In this document: positions 52,902 to 60,424 of the stretch, piece by piece
Position numbering within the stretch: position 1 is the stretch's first letter
Layout: every line of letters begins with the position of its first letter
NCBI GenBank assembly: GCA_016705575.1
Contig: JADIXX010000001.1
Span: forward strand, 62,001 to 126,000
Length of the DNA: 64,000 nucleotides
Reading direction: 5' to 3'
Source of the DNA: Candidatus Aalborgicola defluviihabitans
GTDB lineage: Bacteria > Pseudomonadota > Gammaproteobacteria > Burkholderiales > Burkholderiaceae_C
Position numbers and translations under genes: made by a program
Notes under the pieces: model-generated
The model's input: the letters and a program-made list of their open reading frames with translations, nothing else
Database searches by the model: none
What the model was told of the DNA's origin: nothing

Positions 52902-54443
52902 ATGTATTCTGGACCCTCTGCACATCCCCTGACGCCTGAAGCGTTGACGCCTTCGCGTCTGCGCGGTATTCGCCGTGGTGTGGAAAAAGAAAGCTTGCGC
53001 ACCCTTTCCACGGGCATGCTGGCGACCACTCCTCATCCGCACGGTTTGGGTTCGGCCCTGACGCACCCCTACATCACCACCGACTTCAGTGAGTCGCAGT
53101 TGGAACTCATCACCGGCGTGCACCCTGATGCACAAGCCTGTGTGGATGAATTGACGCGCATCCAGCAGTTCACCATGCGCGAGTTGGGGGACGAAATGAT
53201 GTGGGTCTCCAGCATGCCCTGCGGGCTGCCGCAGGACGATGCCATTCCGTTGGGGCAATACGGCAGTTCCAATGTGGGCCAATCCAAGACGGTTTACCGC
53301 CGGGGTCTGGGTTACCGCTACGGACGGCGCATGCAGACCATTTCGGGCATTCACTACAACTGGTCGTTGCCGGATGTGAGTAGCGAAGCGTACTTTGGCC
53401 TGATCCGCAATTTTCGCCGCCATGCTTTTTTGCTCTTGTACCTGTTTGGTGCATCGCCCGCTGTGTGCTCCACGTTTGTCGCCGGGCGCCAGCATCAGTT
53501 GCAGTCGCTCAACGCCCACACCATGTACCTGCCCCATGCCACGTCCTTGCGTATGGGGCGCCTGGGTTACCAAAGTGATGCGCAAGCGTCCCTGGCGGTC
53601 AGTTACAACAGCCTGCAAGGTTACGGTGCTTCGTTGGAGGAAGCACTGACCCGGCCCTATCCCGCGTACGAGGCCATTGGCGTGCGCGGACCGGACGGTA
53701 CCTACCGCCAACTGGGCACCAGCCTGTTGCAGATTGAGAACGAGTTTTACGGCACTATCCGTCCCAAACGCGTCATTCAACCGGGTGAGCGGCCACTGCA
53801 TGCTTTGCGCGAGCGGGGCGTTGAATATGTTGAAGTCCGCTTGATGGATCTGGATCCGTTCGAGCCGGTAGGCATCAACGCCCAGACCATGCGTTTTCTG
53901 GATGTGTTCCTGTTGCACTGCTTGCTGTCTGATAGCCCGCCCGACACACCGGCTGAAATTGCGGCGCTGGCGCAAAACCAGCACCGCACAGCCGAGCGGG
54001 GGCGTGAACCCGGCCTGCTGCTCGAACGCGGTGACAAGCAAGTCACACTCACCCAATGGGGCCAGGAATTGGTGCAGCAGCTGGGCCCCATTGCCCGCCA
54101 ATTGGATGCAGCGCATGGTTGCAGTGACTACGCTGCAGCGGTAGCGCTTGCAGAGCAGGGCCTGCAGCACCCCGACACCCTGCCGTCGGCACGGGTTCTG
54201 CGATCAGTCACCGAGGAGTTCAATGGCTCGTTTGTGGCTTTTGCGCGTGCCCAGTCGGTTGCCATTCGCCAGGCCATGCTGGATGCACCCGTTCCCGTTG
54301 AAGTGCAGGATCACTTTGAAGCGCTGGCGAAAGAGTCCTGGGATGCGCAACGCCGTCTCGAGGCCGCTGATACCCTGCCGTTTGACATGTACCTGGAAGA
54401 ATACCTTTCGCCCAAGCATCTGACGCCGACGCGGGTTTTGTGA
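52902..54443 (+). CDS. gshA: Glutamate-cysteine ligase
   Basis: I prefer the ATG at 52902 (MYSGPSAHPLTPEALTPSRL), giving 513 residues, close to E. coli GshA (518); a GTG at 52863 would add 13 residues without a ribosome site. Motifs: RGVEKESLR, HPYITTDFSESQLELIT, GLGYRYGRRMQTISGIHYNWS, NEFYGTIRPKR and VEYVEVRLMDLDPF, all typical of the proteobacterial GshA type. It makes gamma-glutamylcysteine, the first step of glutathione synthesis. An intrinsic terminator follows. Confidence 0.94.
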   Translation: MYSGPSAHPLTPEALTPSRLRGIRRGVEKESLRTLSTGMLATTPHPHGLGSALTHPYITTDFSESQLELITGVHPDAQACVDELTRIQQFTMRELGDEMMWVSSMPCGLPQDDAIPLGQYGSSNVGQSKTVYRRGLGYRYGRRMQTISGIHYNWSLPDVSSEAYFGLIRNFRRHAFLLLYLFGASPAVCSTFVAGRQHQLQSLNAHTMYLPHATSLRMGRLGYQSDAQASLAVSYNSLQGYGASLEEALTRPYPAYEAIGVRGPDGTYRQLGTSLLQIENEFYGTIRPKRVIQPGERPLHALRERGVEYVEVRLMDLDPFEPVGINAQTMRFLDVFLLHCLLSDSPPDTPAEIAALAQNQHRTAERGREPGLLLERGDKQVTLTQWGQELVQQLGPIARQLDAAHGCSDYAAAVALAEQGLQHPDTLPSARVLRSVTEEFNGSFVAFARAQSVAIRQAMLDAPVPVEVQDHFEALAKESWDAQRRLEAADTLPFDMYLEEYLSPKHLTPTRVL

Positions 54444-54483
54444 TCTTTCAAACAGATAGCGCAGATCTCAGTTGCGCATGACA

Positions 54484-54520
54484 AAGGGGCTGATCGCATG
54501 GCGGTCAGCCCCTTGTTTTT
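54484..54520 (+). terminator. Intrinsic terminator after gshA
   Basis: AAGGGGCTGA (54484-54493) pairs with TCAGCCCCTT (54505-54514) and is followed by GTTTTT. It can also stop the convergent gene at 54553, though with a weaker T run. Confidence 0.88.
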
Positions 54521-54552
54521 GGATGCCACCCGGAGGTGGCAGCTTGTTTGGC

Positions 54553-55086
54553 TTACGCAGCCTTGCGTGCGCGAACAACCTTCTTGGCGACGGCGCGCTT
54601 GGCGGTAGCTACCTTGGCCTTGACGGTCTTGCCTGCAATCTTGCTGGCCAGCACGCCGGACTTGGCTTCGATCTGGGCGGCAACCTTGGTTACGGCTTTA
54701 GCAGCGGGCACAGCGGCGGTGGCCAGTGTGCTCAGGGTGGTCACGCCGATGGACTTTTCAAAGCGGCCTGCATTGGCGGCAACTTGCACCAAGCCCTTGC
54801 CAGCCAGTTCGACGGCCTTGTTGACCATCAGGTCGGCATTGTCGGATGTCAACTCAACGCCCTTGGCGTAGTAGCCAGTGAGCTTCTTCTCAGCAGCAAC
54901 GGCGTTGTGGCGGGTCTTGGCGCTCAACCGGGTACCTGTCTTGCCGATGGCGCTGACAAATGCCTGGTCCATGAACACCACAGCGCGCTCGTTGCCGACG
55001 CGGTAGGCGTTGATCACGTTCTTGGCGGTGTTGCCGTAGGATTCGATCAGTTCGTTGGTGACGGTTGCGAGTTTTTGGTTAGCCAT
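54553..55086 (-). CDS. Phasin-like protein with histone-H1-like basic tail
   Basis: The 177-residue protein starts MANQKLATVTNELIESYGNT with a good ribosome site (AGGAGCATTTAC). The N-terminal two thirds are amphipathic helices poor in aromatic residues, as in phasins or granule-associated proteins. The last 35 residues (KIAGKTVKAKVATAKRAVAK and on) are Lys/Ala-rich like bacterial histone H1 and the PhaF-type DNA-binding tail. It may link polyhydroxyalkanoate granules to the nucleoid; no other PHA gene is nearby, so this is inference. Confidence 0.72.
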   Translation of the reverse strand: MANQKLATVTNELIESYGNTAKNVINAYRVGNERAVVFMDQAFVSAIGKTGTRLSAKTRHNAVAAEKKLTGYYAKGVELTSDNADLMVNKAVELAGKGLVQVAANAGRFEKSIGVTTLSTLATAAVPAAKAVTKVAAQIEAKSGVLASKIAGKTVKAKVATAKRAVAKKVVRARKAA

Positions 55087-55307
55087 GTAAATGCTCCTGA
55101 TAAAAAATATTGAAAAACGCTTTGCTGGGCTGAATTCTGCGGGTAAGTCCTAGTGCGCACACCTTAATTCCGGGTGTTTTCCTAGGGAAGCCTGTCTAGG
55201 CGTGGGGATGCTTGCAAACTGGTCGACAATCACCCAGTCCCGTTGCGACTGCGTCAAATAGCCGTTATGGGGCCATTCTTTTCACCGCATCCAAGGATTT
55301 TTTGCTC

Positions 55308-56591
55308 ATGAAATTGGAAACACTCGCCGTTCACGCCGGTTACACGCCCGATCCCACCACCAAGTCTGCCGCCGTACCGCTGTACCAGACCACGGCCTAC
55401 GCCTTTGACAGCGCACAGCATGGTGCGGACCTGTTCGATTTGAAGGTCGCCGGCAATATCTACACCCGCATCATGAATCCGACCACCGACGTGCTGGAAA
55501 AGCGTGTTGCGGCGCTTGAAGGCGGCGTAGCGGCGTTGGCCATGGCATCTGGCATGGCGGCCATTACGGCAGCCATCCAGACCATTGCCGAAGCGGGCGA
55601 CAACATCATCTCGGCCAGCACACTGTACGGTGGCACCTACAACCTGTTTGCCCACACCTTCCCGCAGCAAGGCATTGAAGTGCGCTTTGCCGACCCGCGC
55701 GATCCAGCCAGCTTCGCCAAGCTGATGGATGCACGCACCAAAGCCGTGTTCTGCGAATCCATCGGCAACCCATTGGGCAACGTGACCGACATCGCGGCGC
55801 TGGCCAAAGTGGCGCACGACCATGGCGTTCCGCTCATCGTGGACAACACCGTGCCCAGCCCCTACCTGTGCCGCCCCATCGAGCACGGTGCTGACATCGT
55901 GGTGCACGCACTCACCAAGTACATGAACGGCCACGGCAACAGCATTGGCGGCATCATTGTCGACAGCGGCAAGTTCCCCTGGGCCGAGCACAAGGCGCGC
56001 TTTAAGCGCCTGAACGAGCCCGACGTGAGCTACCACGGCGTGGTTTACACCGAGGCGCTGGGTGCCGCCGCCTACATTGGACGTGCCCGCGTGGTGCCGC
56101 TGCGTAATATGGGCGCTGCCATTTCGCCGTTCAACTCGTGGCTGACCCTCCAGGGCATTGAAACCCTGCCACTGCGCATGGACCGCACTTGCGACAACAC
56201 GCTGGCGCTGGCCAAGTTCCTGCAAAGCCACCCCAAGGTGGAGTGGGTCCGCTATGCCGGTTTGCCAGACCACCCAGACCACGCACTGGCGCAGCGCCAG
56301 ATGGGTGGCCGGGCCTCGGGCATTCTCTCGTTTGGCCTCAAGAGCAGCGATGCCGACCCACGGGCCGCTGGCGCGCGCTTCCTCGATGCGCTGGGCTTGT
56401 TCACGCGCTTGGTGAACATCGGCGACGCTAAGTCGCTCGCCACTCACCCAGCCTCCACCACGCACCGCCAGCTCGATGCCGCAGAAATGGCCAAGGCCGG
56501 CGTGAGCGAAAACATGGTGCGTTTGTCGGTTGGCATCGAGCACATTGATGACCTGCAAGCGGACTTGGCGCAGGCGCTGGCGGCCGTCTAA
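55308..56591 (+). CDS. metY: O-acetylhomoserine aminocarboxypropyltransferase
   Basis: I start at the ATG at 55308 (MKLETLAVHAGYTPDPTTKS); 427 residues, the usual size. PLP-enzyme motifs: YTRIMNPTTDVLEKRVAALEGG, ASGMAAITAAIQ, VDNTVPSPYLCRPIEHGADIVVHALTKYMNGHG with the PLP Lys in LTKYM, and SVGIEHIDDLQADLAQAL. It makes homocysteine from O-acetylhomoserine and sulfide. The 221 bases upstream hold no gene; I find no riboswitch I can name there. ylqF follows 27 bases later. Confidence 0.95.
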   Translation: MKLETLAVHAGYTPDPTTKSAAVPLYQTTAYAFDSAQHGADLFDLKVAGNIYTRIMNPTTDVLEKRVAALEGGVAALAMASGMAAITAAIQTIAEAGDNIISASTLYGGTYNLFAHTFPQQGIEVRFADPRDPASFAKLMDARTKAVFCESIGNPLGNVTDIAALAKVAHDHGVPLIVDNTVPSPYLCRPIEHGADIVVHALTKYMNGHGNSIGGIIVDSGKFPWAEHKARFKRLNEPDVSYHGVVYTEALGAAAYIGRARVVPLRNMGAAISPFNSWLTLQGIETLPLRMDRTCDNTLALAKFLQSHPKVEWVRYAGLPDHPDHALAQRQMGGRASGILSFGLKSSDADPRAAGARFLDALGLFTRLVNIGDAKSLATHPASTTHRQLDAAEMAKAGVSENMVRLSVGIEHIDDLQADLAQALAAV

Positions 56592-56618
56592 AAATTGTTC
56601 AGAAGAAGGTAAAACGGC

Positions 56619-57593
56619 ATGGCAATTCAGTGGTTCCCCGGTCACATGCACCTGACGCGCAAGGCAATTGAAGAGCGCGTCAAGGAGATTGATGTGGTGA
56701 TCGAACTGCTGGATGCCCGCTTGCCTGGCTCCAGCGCCAACCCCATGCTGGCCCAACTCACGGCGGGCAAGCCAGCGCTCAAGGTGCTCAACAAGCAGGA
56801 CCTGGCCGACCCCGTACGCACGCAAGAATGGCTGGCTCATTTCAATGCCTTGCCCGGCACCCGCGCCCTGGGGCTGGACGCCAGCATGACGGCACCGGCC
56901 AAGGCGCTCATTGATGCCTGCTTTGCCTTGGCACCCAAGCGGGGTGCCAGTATGGCCAAACCCATGCGGGTGCTGATTTGTGGCATCCCCAACGTGGGCA
57001 AGTCCACACTCATCAACACCCTCAAGGGCAAGCGCTCTGCCAAGACCGGTGACGAGGCGGGCGTAACCAAGATCGAGCAGCGCATCGTGCTGCAAGACGC
57101 GTTTTACCTGTTTGATACGCCCGGCGTGCTATGGCCACGCATCATCGTGGCCAAAAGCGGCTACAACCTGGCCGCCAGCGGCGCCATTGGCAAGAACGCT
57201 TTTGACGAAGAAGAAGTGGCGCTGGAGTTATTGGACACCTTGCGCCAGCACTACCCGGCCCAGGTGGAGACGCGCTACAAGCTCACCGGCGTTGCTGAGC
57301 AGACAGATGAGCAGCTACTGGAAGCCATTGGCCGCAAACGCGGTGCGCTGCAAAGTGGTGGCCGGATCAATCTGCAAAAGTCGGCCGAGGTGGTGATCCA
57401 TGACTTTCGCCAGTCCAGTCTGGGGCGCATCACGCTGGAAACCCCCGAAGAATTTGCGCAGTGGCTGGCCCATGGCCAGAAGATGGATGCAGAACGTCAG
57501 GTCAAGAAAGACGCCATCGAACTGGACCGGGCCATTCGTTTCAAAAAGGTGCCACGGCCTGCGCGTGGTGAGCCGTCTGGCGATAAAGCTTAA
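56619..57593 (+). CDS. ylqF: Ribosome biogenesis GTPase YlqF/RbgA-type
   Basis: The 324-residue GTPase has GAAGG before the ATG and the circularly permuted order of G motifs: NKQDLAD (G4) comes first, then GIPNVGKSTLINTL (G1), T in EAGVTKI (G2) and DTPGVLWP (G3). The opening IQWFPGHMHLTRKAIEERV is diagnostic. It assists late large-subunit ribosome assembly. An interspersed repeat follows 8 bases after the stop. Confidence 0.95.
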   Translation: MAIQWFPGHMHLTRKAIEERVKEIDVVIELLDARLPGSSANPMLAQLTAGKPALKVLNKQDLADPVRTQEWLAHFNALPGTRALGLDASMTAPAKALIDACFALAPKRGASMAKPMRVLICGIPNVGKSTLINTLKGKRSAKTGDEAGVTKIEQRIVLQDAFYLFDTPGVLWPRIIVAKSGYNLAASGAIGKNAFDEEEVALELLDTLRQHYPAQVETRYKLTGVAEQTDEQLLEAIGRKRGALQSGGRINLQKSAEVVIHDFRQSSLGRITLETPEEFAQWLAHGQKMDAERQVKKDAIELDRAIRFKKVPRPARGEPSGDKA

Positions 57594-57600
57594 GTAAAAA

Positions 57601-57651
57601 CAGCCTCTAGCCCTCGTTAAATATGCATTGTGCGCTATTTAAATAATAGCG
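57601..57651 (+). repeat. Interspersed repeat, copy after ylqF
   Basis: CAGCCTCTAGCCCTCGTTAA, then ATATGCATTGTGCGC and CTATTTAAATAATAG. The 3' half is a near-perfect palindrome. It lies between the convergent ylqF and the small acidic protein gene. Confidence 0.78.
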
Positions 57652-57719
57652 TAACGTATCGTCGAAAAAAAAGAAACGTGCGTGTGCGTGTGTACCGGCA
57701 GGGTTGTATGACCACCACT

Positions 57720-58127
57720 TCATTTGCGACAAAGTGGCCCCTCAACCGGGTTGTTTGCATTGTGGGCAATGAGGGTCACCAACGCGTGAATTTCTTCAAA
57801 GGTAAATAACTCGACGAGACGGCGGCCATACACAGCGGGCAAACGAACCAGGCAGGGTTGGCCATCGGGTAGCGTGACGGTAACGCCCATAACGTCCGCA
57901 ACATCCTCCTCTTCTGCGGCGTTGACGAGATCCCGTTGCGCATCCAGCAACGCTTCGTACTTGTCTTCAATAACCGCTTCCATGTCGTCTGCCAAATCCT
58001 CAGGCAGTTCCACGATAAATCCCTCCATCGGGTCGGGCCGCACGCTGCAAGCGATGTTGTGACTGGCAATGAAGTGAACAAACTGTTCGCGGATGGCTTC
58101 ATCGAAAAATATGTATTCGTTGCCCAT
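57720..58127 (-). CDS. Small acidic hypothetical protein at the end of the molybdenum cluster
   Basis: The 135-residue protein (MGNEYIFFDEAIREQFVHFI) has a strong ribosome site (GGAGGG, 5 bases from the ATG). It is acidic, cytoplasmic and has Cys at positions near 27, 96 and 133 (NIACSVRPDP, GQPCLVRLPAVYG, GPLCRK). I do not recognise the family with confidence. It lies 47 bases after modE on the same strand and could be the last gene of the ModE-controlled operon. Confidence 0.75.
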   Translation of the reverse strand: MGNEYIFFDEAIREQFVHFIASHNIACSVRPDPMEGFIVELPEDLADDMEAVIEDKYEALLDAQRDLVNAAEEEDVADVMGVTVTLPDGQPCLVRLPAVYGRRLVELFTFEEIHALVTLIAHNANNPVEGPLCRK

Positions 58128-58174
58128 GTTCCCTCCAGGTTAGTGGCGTGGCCCACTACTTTGCCGCAGTGCGC

Positions 58175-58990
58175 TCAGGCCGGTGTTCCCACAATAACAC
58201 TGGATGCCTTGAAAATGGCCGTGGCAGCCGTACCGACAGCCAGGCCCAGCGTGGTTGCACTTTCGTTGGTGATGATTGCCGCTATGGCGCCACCGCCGGG
58301 CAAGTCGATCACCACCTCGGTGTTCACCGCACCCGTTTGCAAACGGCTCACCGTGCCTGCCAGTTGGTTGCGGGCCGAGAACCGGGCGCCTTGCATTTCG
58401 GTCACGATGATGACGGACGATGCCTTGATGAGTGCAAATGCTTCTGCGCCAACCCGCAGCCCCAGGCCCTCGGCGCTTTCATGTGTGACGGTGGCCACCA
58501 GCTTTTGTCCACCCACGATGTTCAGATCGATCTCGTCATTGACAGCACCGCGCTGCACGGCTGCAACGGTGCCCAAAAATTGATTGCGTGCACTGGTTTT
58601 CATGGTCATTCTCCGGATCAAAAAATAGTCGTTGGTGACCCCATCGGCCTGCTGGCTGAGTTGGTCGATGAAGCGTCGGTGTTCCGACTCGATCAGCCGG
58701 AAGTTGTAGACCAGTTGTTGGCCGCGTGGTGTCAGTCGGGTGCCACCACCGCCTTTGCCACCGGTGAGCCGCTCCACCAGGGGCTCCCCAGCCAGGTTGT
58801 TCATGCCGTCAATCGCGTCCCACGCAGCCTTGTAGCTCATCTTCATGGCTTTGGCCGCCTGCGTGATCGAGCCGGTCGCGTGAATGCCGGCCAGCAAATC
58901 AATTCGGCCGTGACCGCCCAGGTTTTCGCCGCCGACCGTCATCCACACCGCACCCCTGAGCGCAATGGCCTTGTCGTCTATGGAATTCAT
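58175..58990 (-). CDS. modE: Molybdate-dependent transcriptional regulator ModE
   Basis: I start at the ATG at 58990 (MNSIDDKAIALRGAVWMTVG), which overlaps the nifQ stop (ATGA); 271 residues. The N-terminal winged helix reads GRIDLLAGIHATGSITQAAK and MSYKAAWDAIDGMNN. Two tandem Mop (molbindin) domains follow: SARNQFLGTVAAVQRGAVND and SARNQLAGTVSRLQTGAVNT, each with an NE/HES-type partner strand. ModE binds molybdate and then represses mod genes and activates some Mo enzymes. A matching operator lies upstream of the TonB receptor at 62500. Confidence 0.94.
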   Translation of the reverse strand: MNSIDDKAIALRGAVWMTVGGENLGGHGRIDLLAGIHATGSITQAAKAMKMSYKAAWDAIDGMNNLAGEPLVERLTGGKGGGGTRLTPRGQQLVYNFRLIESEHRRFIDQLSQQADGVTNDYFLIRRMTMKTSARNQFLGTVAAVQRGAVNDEIDLNIVGGQKLVATVTHESAEGLGLRVGAEAFALIKASSVIIVTEMQGARFSARNQLAGTVSRLQTGAVNTEVVIDLPGGGAIAAIITNESATTLGLAVGTAATAIFKASSVIVGTPA

Positions 58991-59547
58991 TTCATGCACC
59001 TTTCCACACGTCGGGGTGGAAAGCATAGCGAATAATTGTCACAGCGCTCGCAGTTAGGCGGACGCAGGCCGGGTTGCCCGCGCTGCAAGCCTAGTTCCAT
59101 GAACAAAAAATGCTTCCATTTGAGGGACTGCCCATTGAGTTCGTGCAAGCTTGCAAAGTAGCCACGCATCAAAAAGGACACATCGTCACGACCACTTAGC
59201 TCCAGGTCCTGCCAGAGATGGCGGTTGCCGAAACAGGCGGCTGCAATCGCCCGCGCCAGCCAGTCGGCGTGTAACGGATCGGCGTCGGGGCTGCGGTGGG
59301 AATAGAGCAGTTGGGCAAGCTGGGCAAAGTCGGGTGGCGTGTTGTGGCCGAGCTCCGCGTGCTGTTGCGCAGAGAGAGGCACTTCGGTGAGATCGGGCAA
59401 ACACTGCGCCAACATGGCTTGGTAGGCAGGTTGTGTCAGGCCCAGTGTCCAGGCAAACAGCGGTATCTCACCTTCTTGCGCGTTGCGCAGGGTGCCGTGG
59501 ATGGCGCGAACCATCAGCCGGTAGGCTTGTGACTCTGCTGTTTCCAT
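58987..59547 (-). CDS. nifQ: NifQ-family molybdenum donor protein
   Basis: I start at the ATG at 59547 (METAESQAYRLMVRAIHGTL), 7 bases after the preceding stop; 186 residues. The C-terminus reads HFLFMELGLQR then NCERCDNYSLCFP, matching the NifQ pattern near the metal-binding cysteines; the spacing seen is CX2CX5C, with no fourth Cys just before it as in Azotobacter NifQ. NifQ binds an Mo-Fe-S cluster and gives Mo to nitrogenase cofactor assembly. No nif gene is in the window. Coupling to modE suggests a role in Mo handling here. Confidence 0.75.
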   Translation of the reverse strand: METAESQAYRLMVRAIHGTLRNAQEGEIPLFAWTLGLTQPAYQAMLAQCLPDLTEVPLSAQQHAELGHNTPPDFAQLAQLLYSHRSPDADPLHADWLARAIAAACFGNRHLWQDLELSGRDDVSFLMRGYFASLHELNGQSLKWKHFLFMELGLQRGQPGLRPPNCERCDNYSLCFPPRRVERCMK

Positions 59548-59554
59548 GAACAAC

Positions 59555-60403
59555 TTAATCCACGATTTTGCGCACTTCGATGCCTTGCAGCCACTTCACG
59601 TGGCGGGGTCCAGTGCGGGTATCTTTGGTTGAAACCATGGCGATGCGGCCCTCGTCGTCGCCCAGCGCCTTACCGTCTTTCTCGAAAAATACGATAACGC
59701 CGTCACCCATGGGCGAATTGAATACCTCGGTCCACGAGAACACGACTTTGTAGCCATCGCTGGCAGTGGCAATGATGGCCATTTTCTTGACATCGTTGTG
59801 GTTGTGTGACACGACGACAGCCTTCTCCAGAATGTCCCGCAGCAGCACGCCTTTGAGGTGTTCAAGTTGACCGAGGTTGGCGCCCGATTGGCACACCATC
59901 GGAACTTCTCCAACCTTTTTGGGCGGGAATTTCCGCAGGTCATCCACACTCAATTTCAGTGGATGTTCCACGGCGCCCGAAATGGCAACGCTCTCGGTCA
60001 CAAATTCGGTCGGGTTGGCAATCTCGCCGGTGGTGGCCAGGACCCATCGGAGCAGCTTGTTCGCATCTTTGGGCGTTACGTTGCTGTTGGGCGGCATGAA
60101 CGGCAGGGTGGCCAAGCCGTCCTTCATCCAGCCCACGCCATCCGGGCCCGTTCCATTGATGACGTGATCGACCAGCAGCGACATGGTCTGGGCATCTTTT
60201 TGCCCAGCGTATTTCTCAGCCACCTTTTTGAACGGTGGACCAATCCGTTGTTCCAGCCCACGATGGCAGGCAAGGCAGCCGCTGGTCTGCGCCAGCACAA
60301 TCTCGTCGGCCGCTATGGTTGATTGCGCAGACAGCAAAAGCGTGACCGTTGTGATGAACGACAAAGCCGCTCGTACGGCAATTTTCTTTGAAAACATAGT
60401 CAT
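59555..60403 (-). CDS. Periplasmic cytochrome c fused to a sulfite-oxidase-like molybdopterin-binding domain
   Basis: The 282-residue precursor has a signal peptide (to about residue 31, STIAA), a monoheme cytochrome c domain (CLACH; distal Met in FMPPNSNVTPKDANKLLRWV) to about residue 125, and then a domain with the pattern ISGAVEHPLKLSVDDLRKFPP, VPMVCQSG, GVLLRDILEKA, ASDGYKVVFSWTEVF and HVKWLQGIEV. The last part resembles the oxidoreductase molybdopterin-binding family (PF00174), with VCQSG where sulfite oxidases have the Mo-binding Cys. It sits between a TonB receptor and nifQ, 21 and 7 bases away. A periplasmic Mo-dependent or Mo-handling redox role is inferred. Confidence 0.78.
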   Translation of the reverse strand: MTMFSKKIAVRAALSFITTVTLLLSAQSTIAADEIVLAQTSGCLACHRGLEQRIGPPFKKVAEKYAGQKDAQTMSLLVDHVINGTGPDGVGWMKDGLATLPFMPPNSNVTPKDANKLLRWVLATTGEIANPTEFVTESVAISGAVEHPLKLSVDDLRKFPPKKVGEVPMVCQSGANLGQLEHLKGVLLRDILEKAVVVSHNHNDVKKMAIIATASDGYKVVFSWTEVFNSPMGDGVIVFFEKDGKALGDDEGRIAMVSTKDTRTGPRHVKWLQGIEVRKIVD

Positions 60404-60424
60404 GTTGATTCCTTTTTGGGTGGC

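Noticed and set aside
51752..54170. Long minus-strand frames opposite the SDR gene and gshA
   Set aside because: Both are antisense to clear enzymes and show no coherent domain.
55087..55307. SAM or SAH riboswitch before metY
   Set aside because: I could not find a conserved riboswitch core or a convincing pseudoknot in the leader.
55254..57095. A 613-codon minus-strand frame
   Set aside because: It is antisense to metY and ylqF, is rich in His and Gly in a way typical of shadow frames, and spans two real genes.
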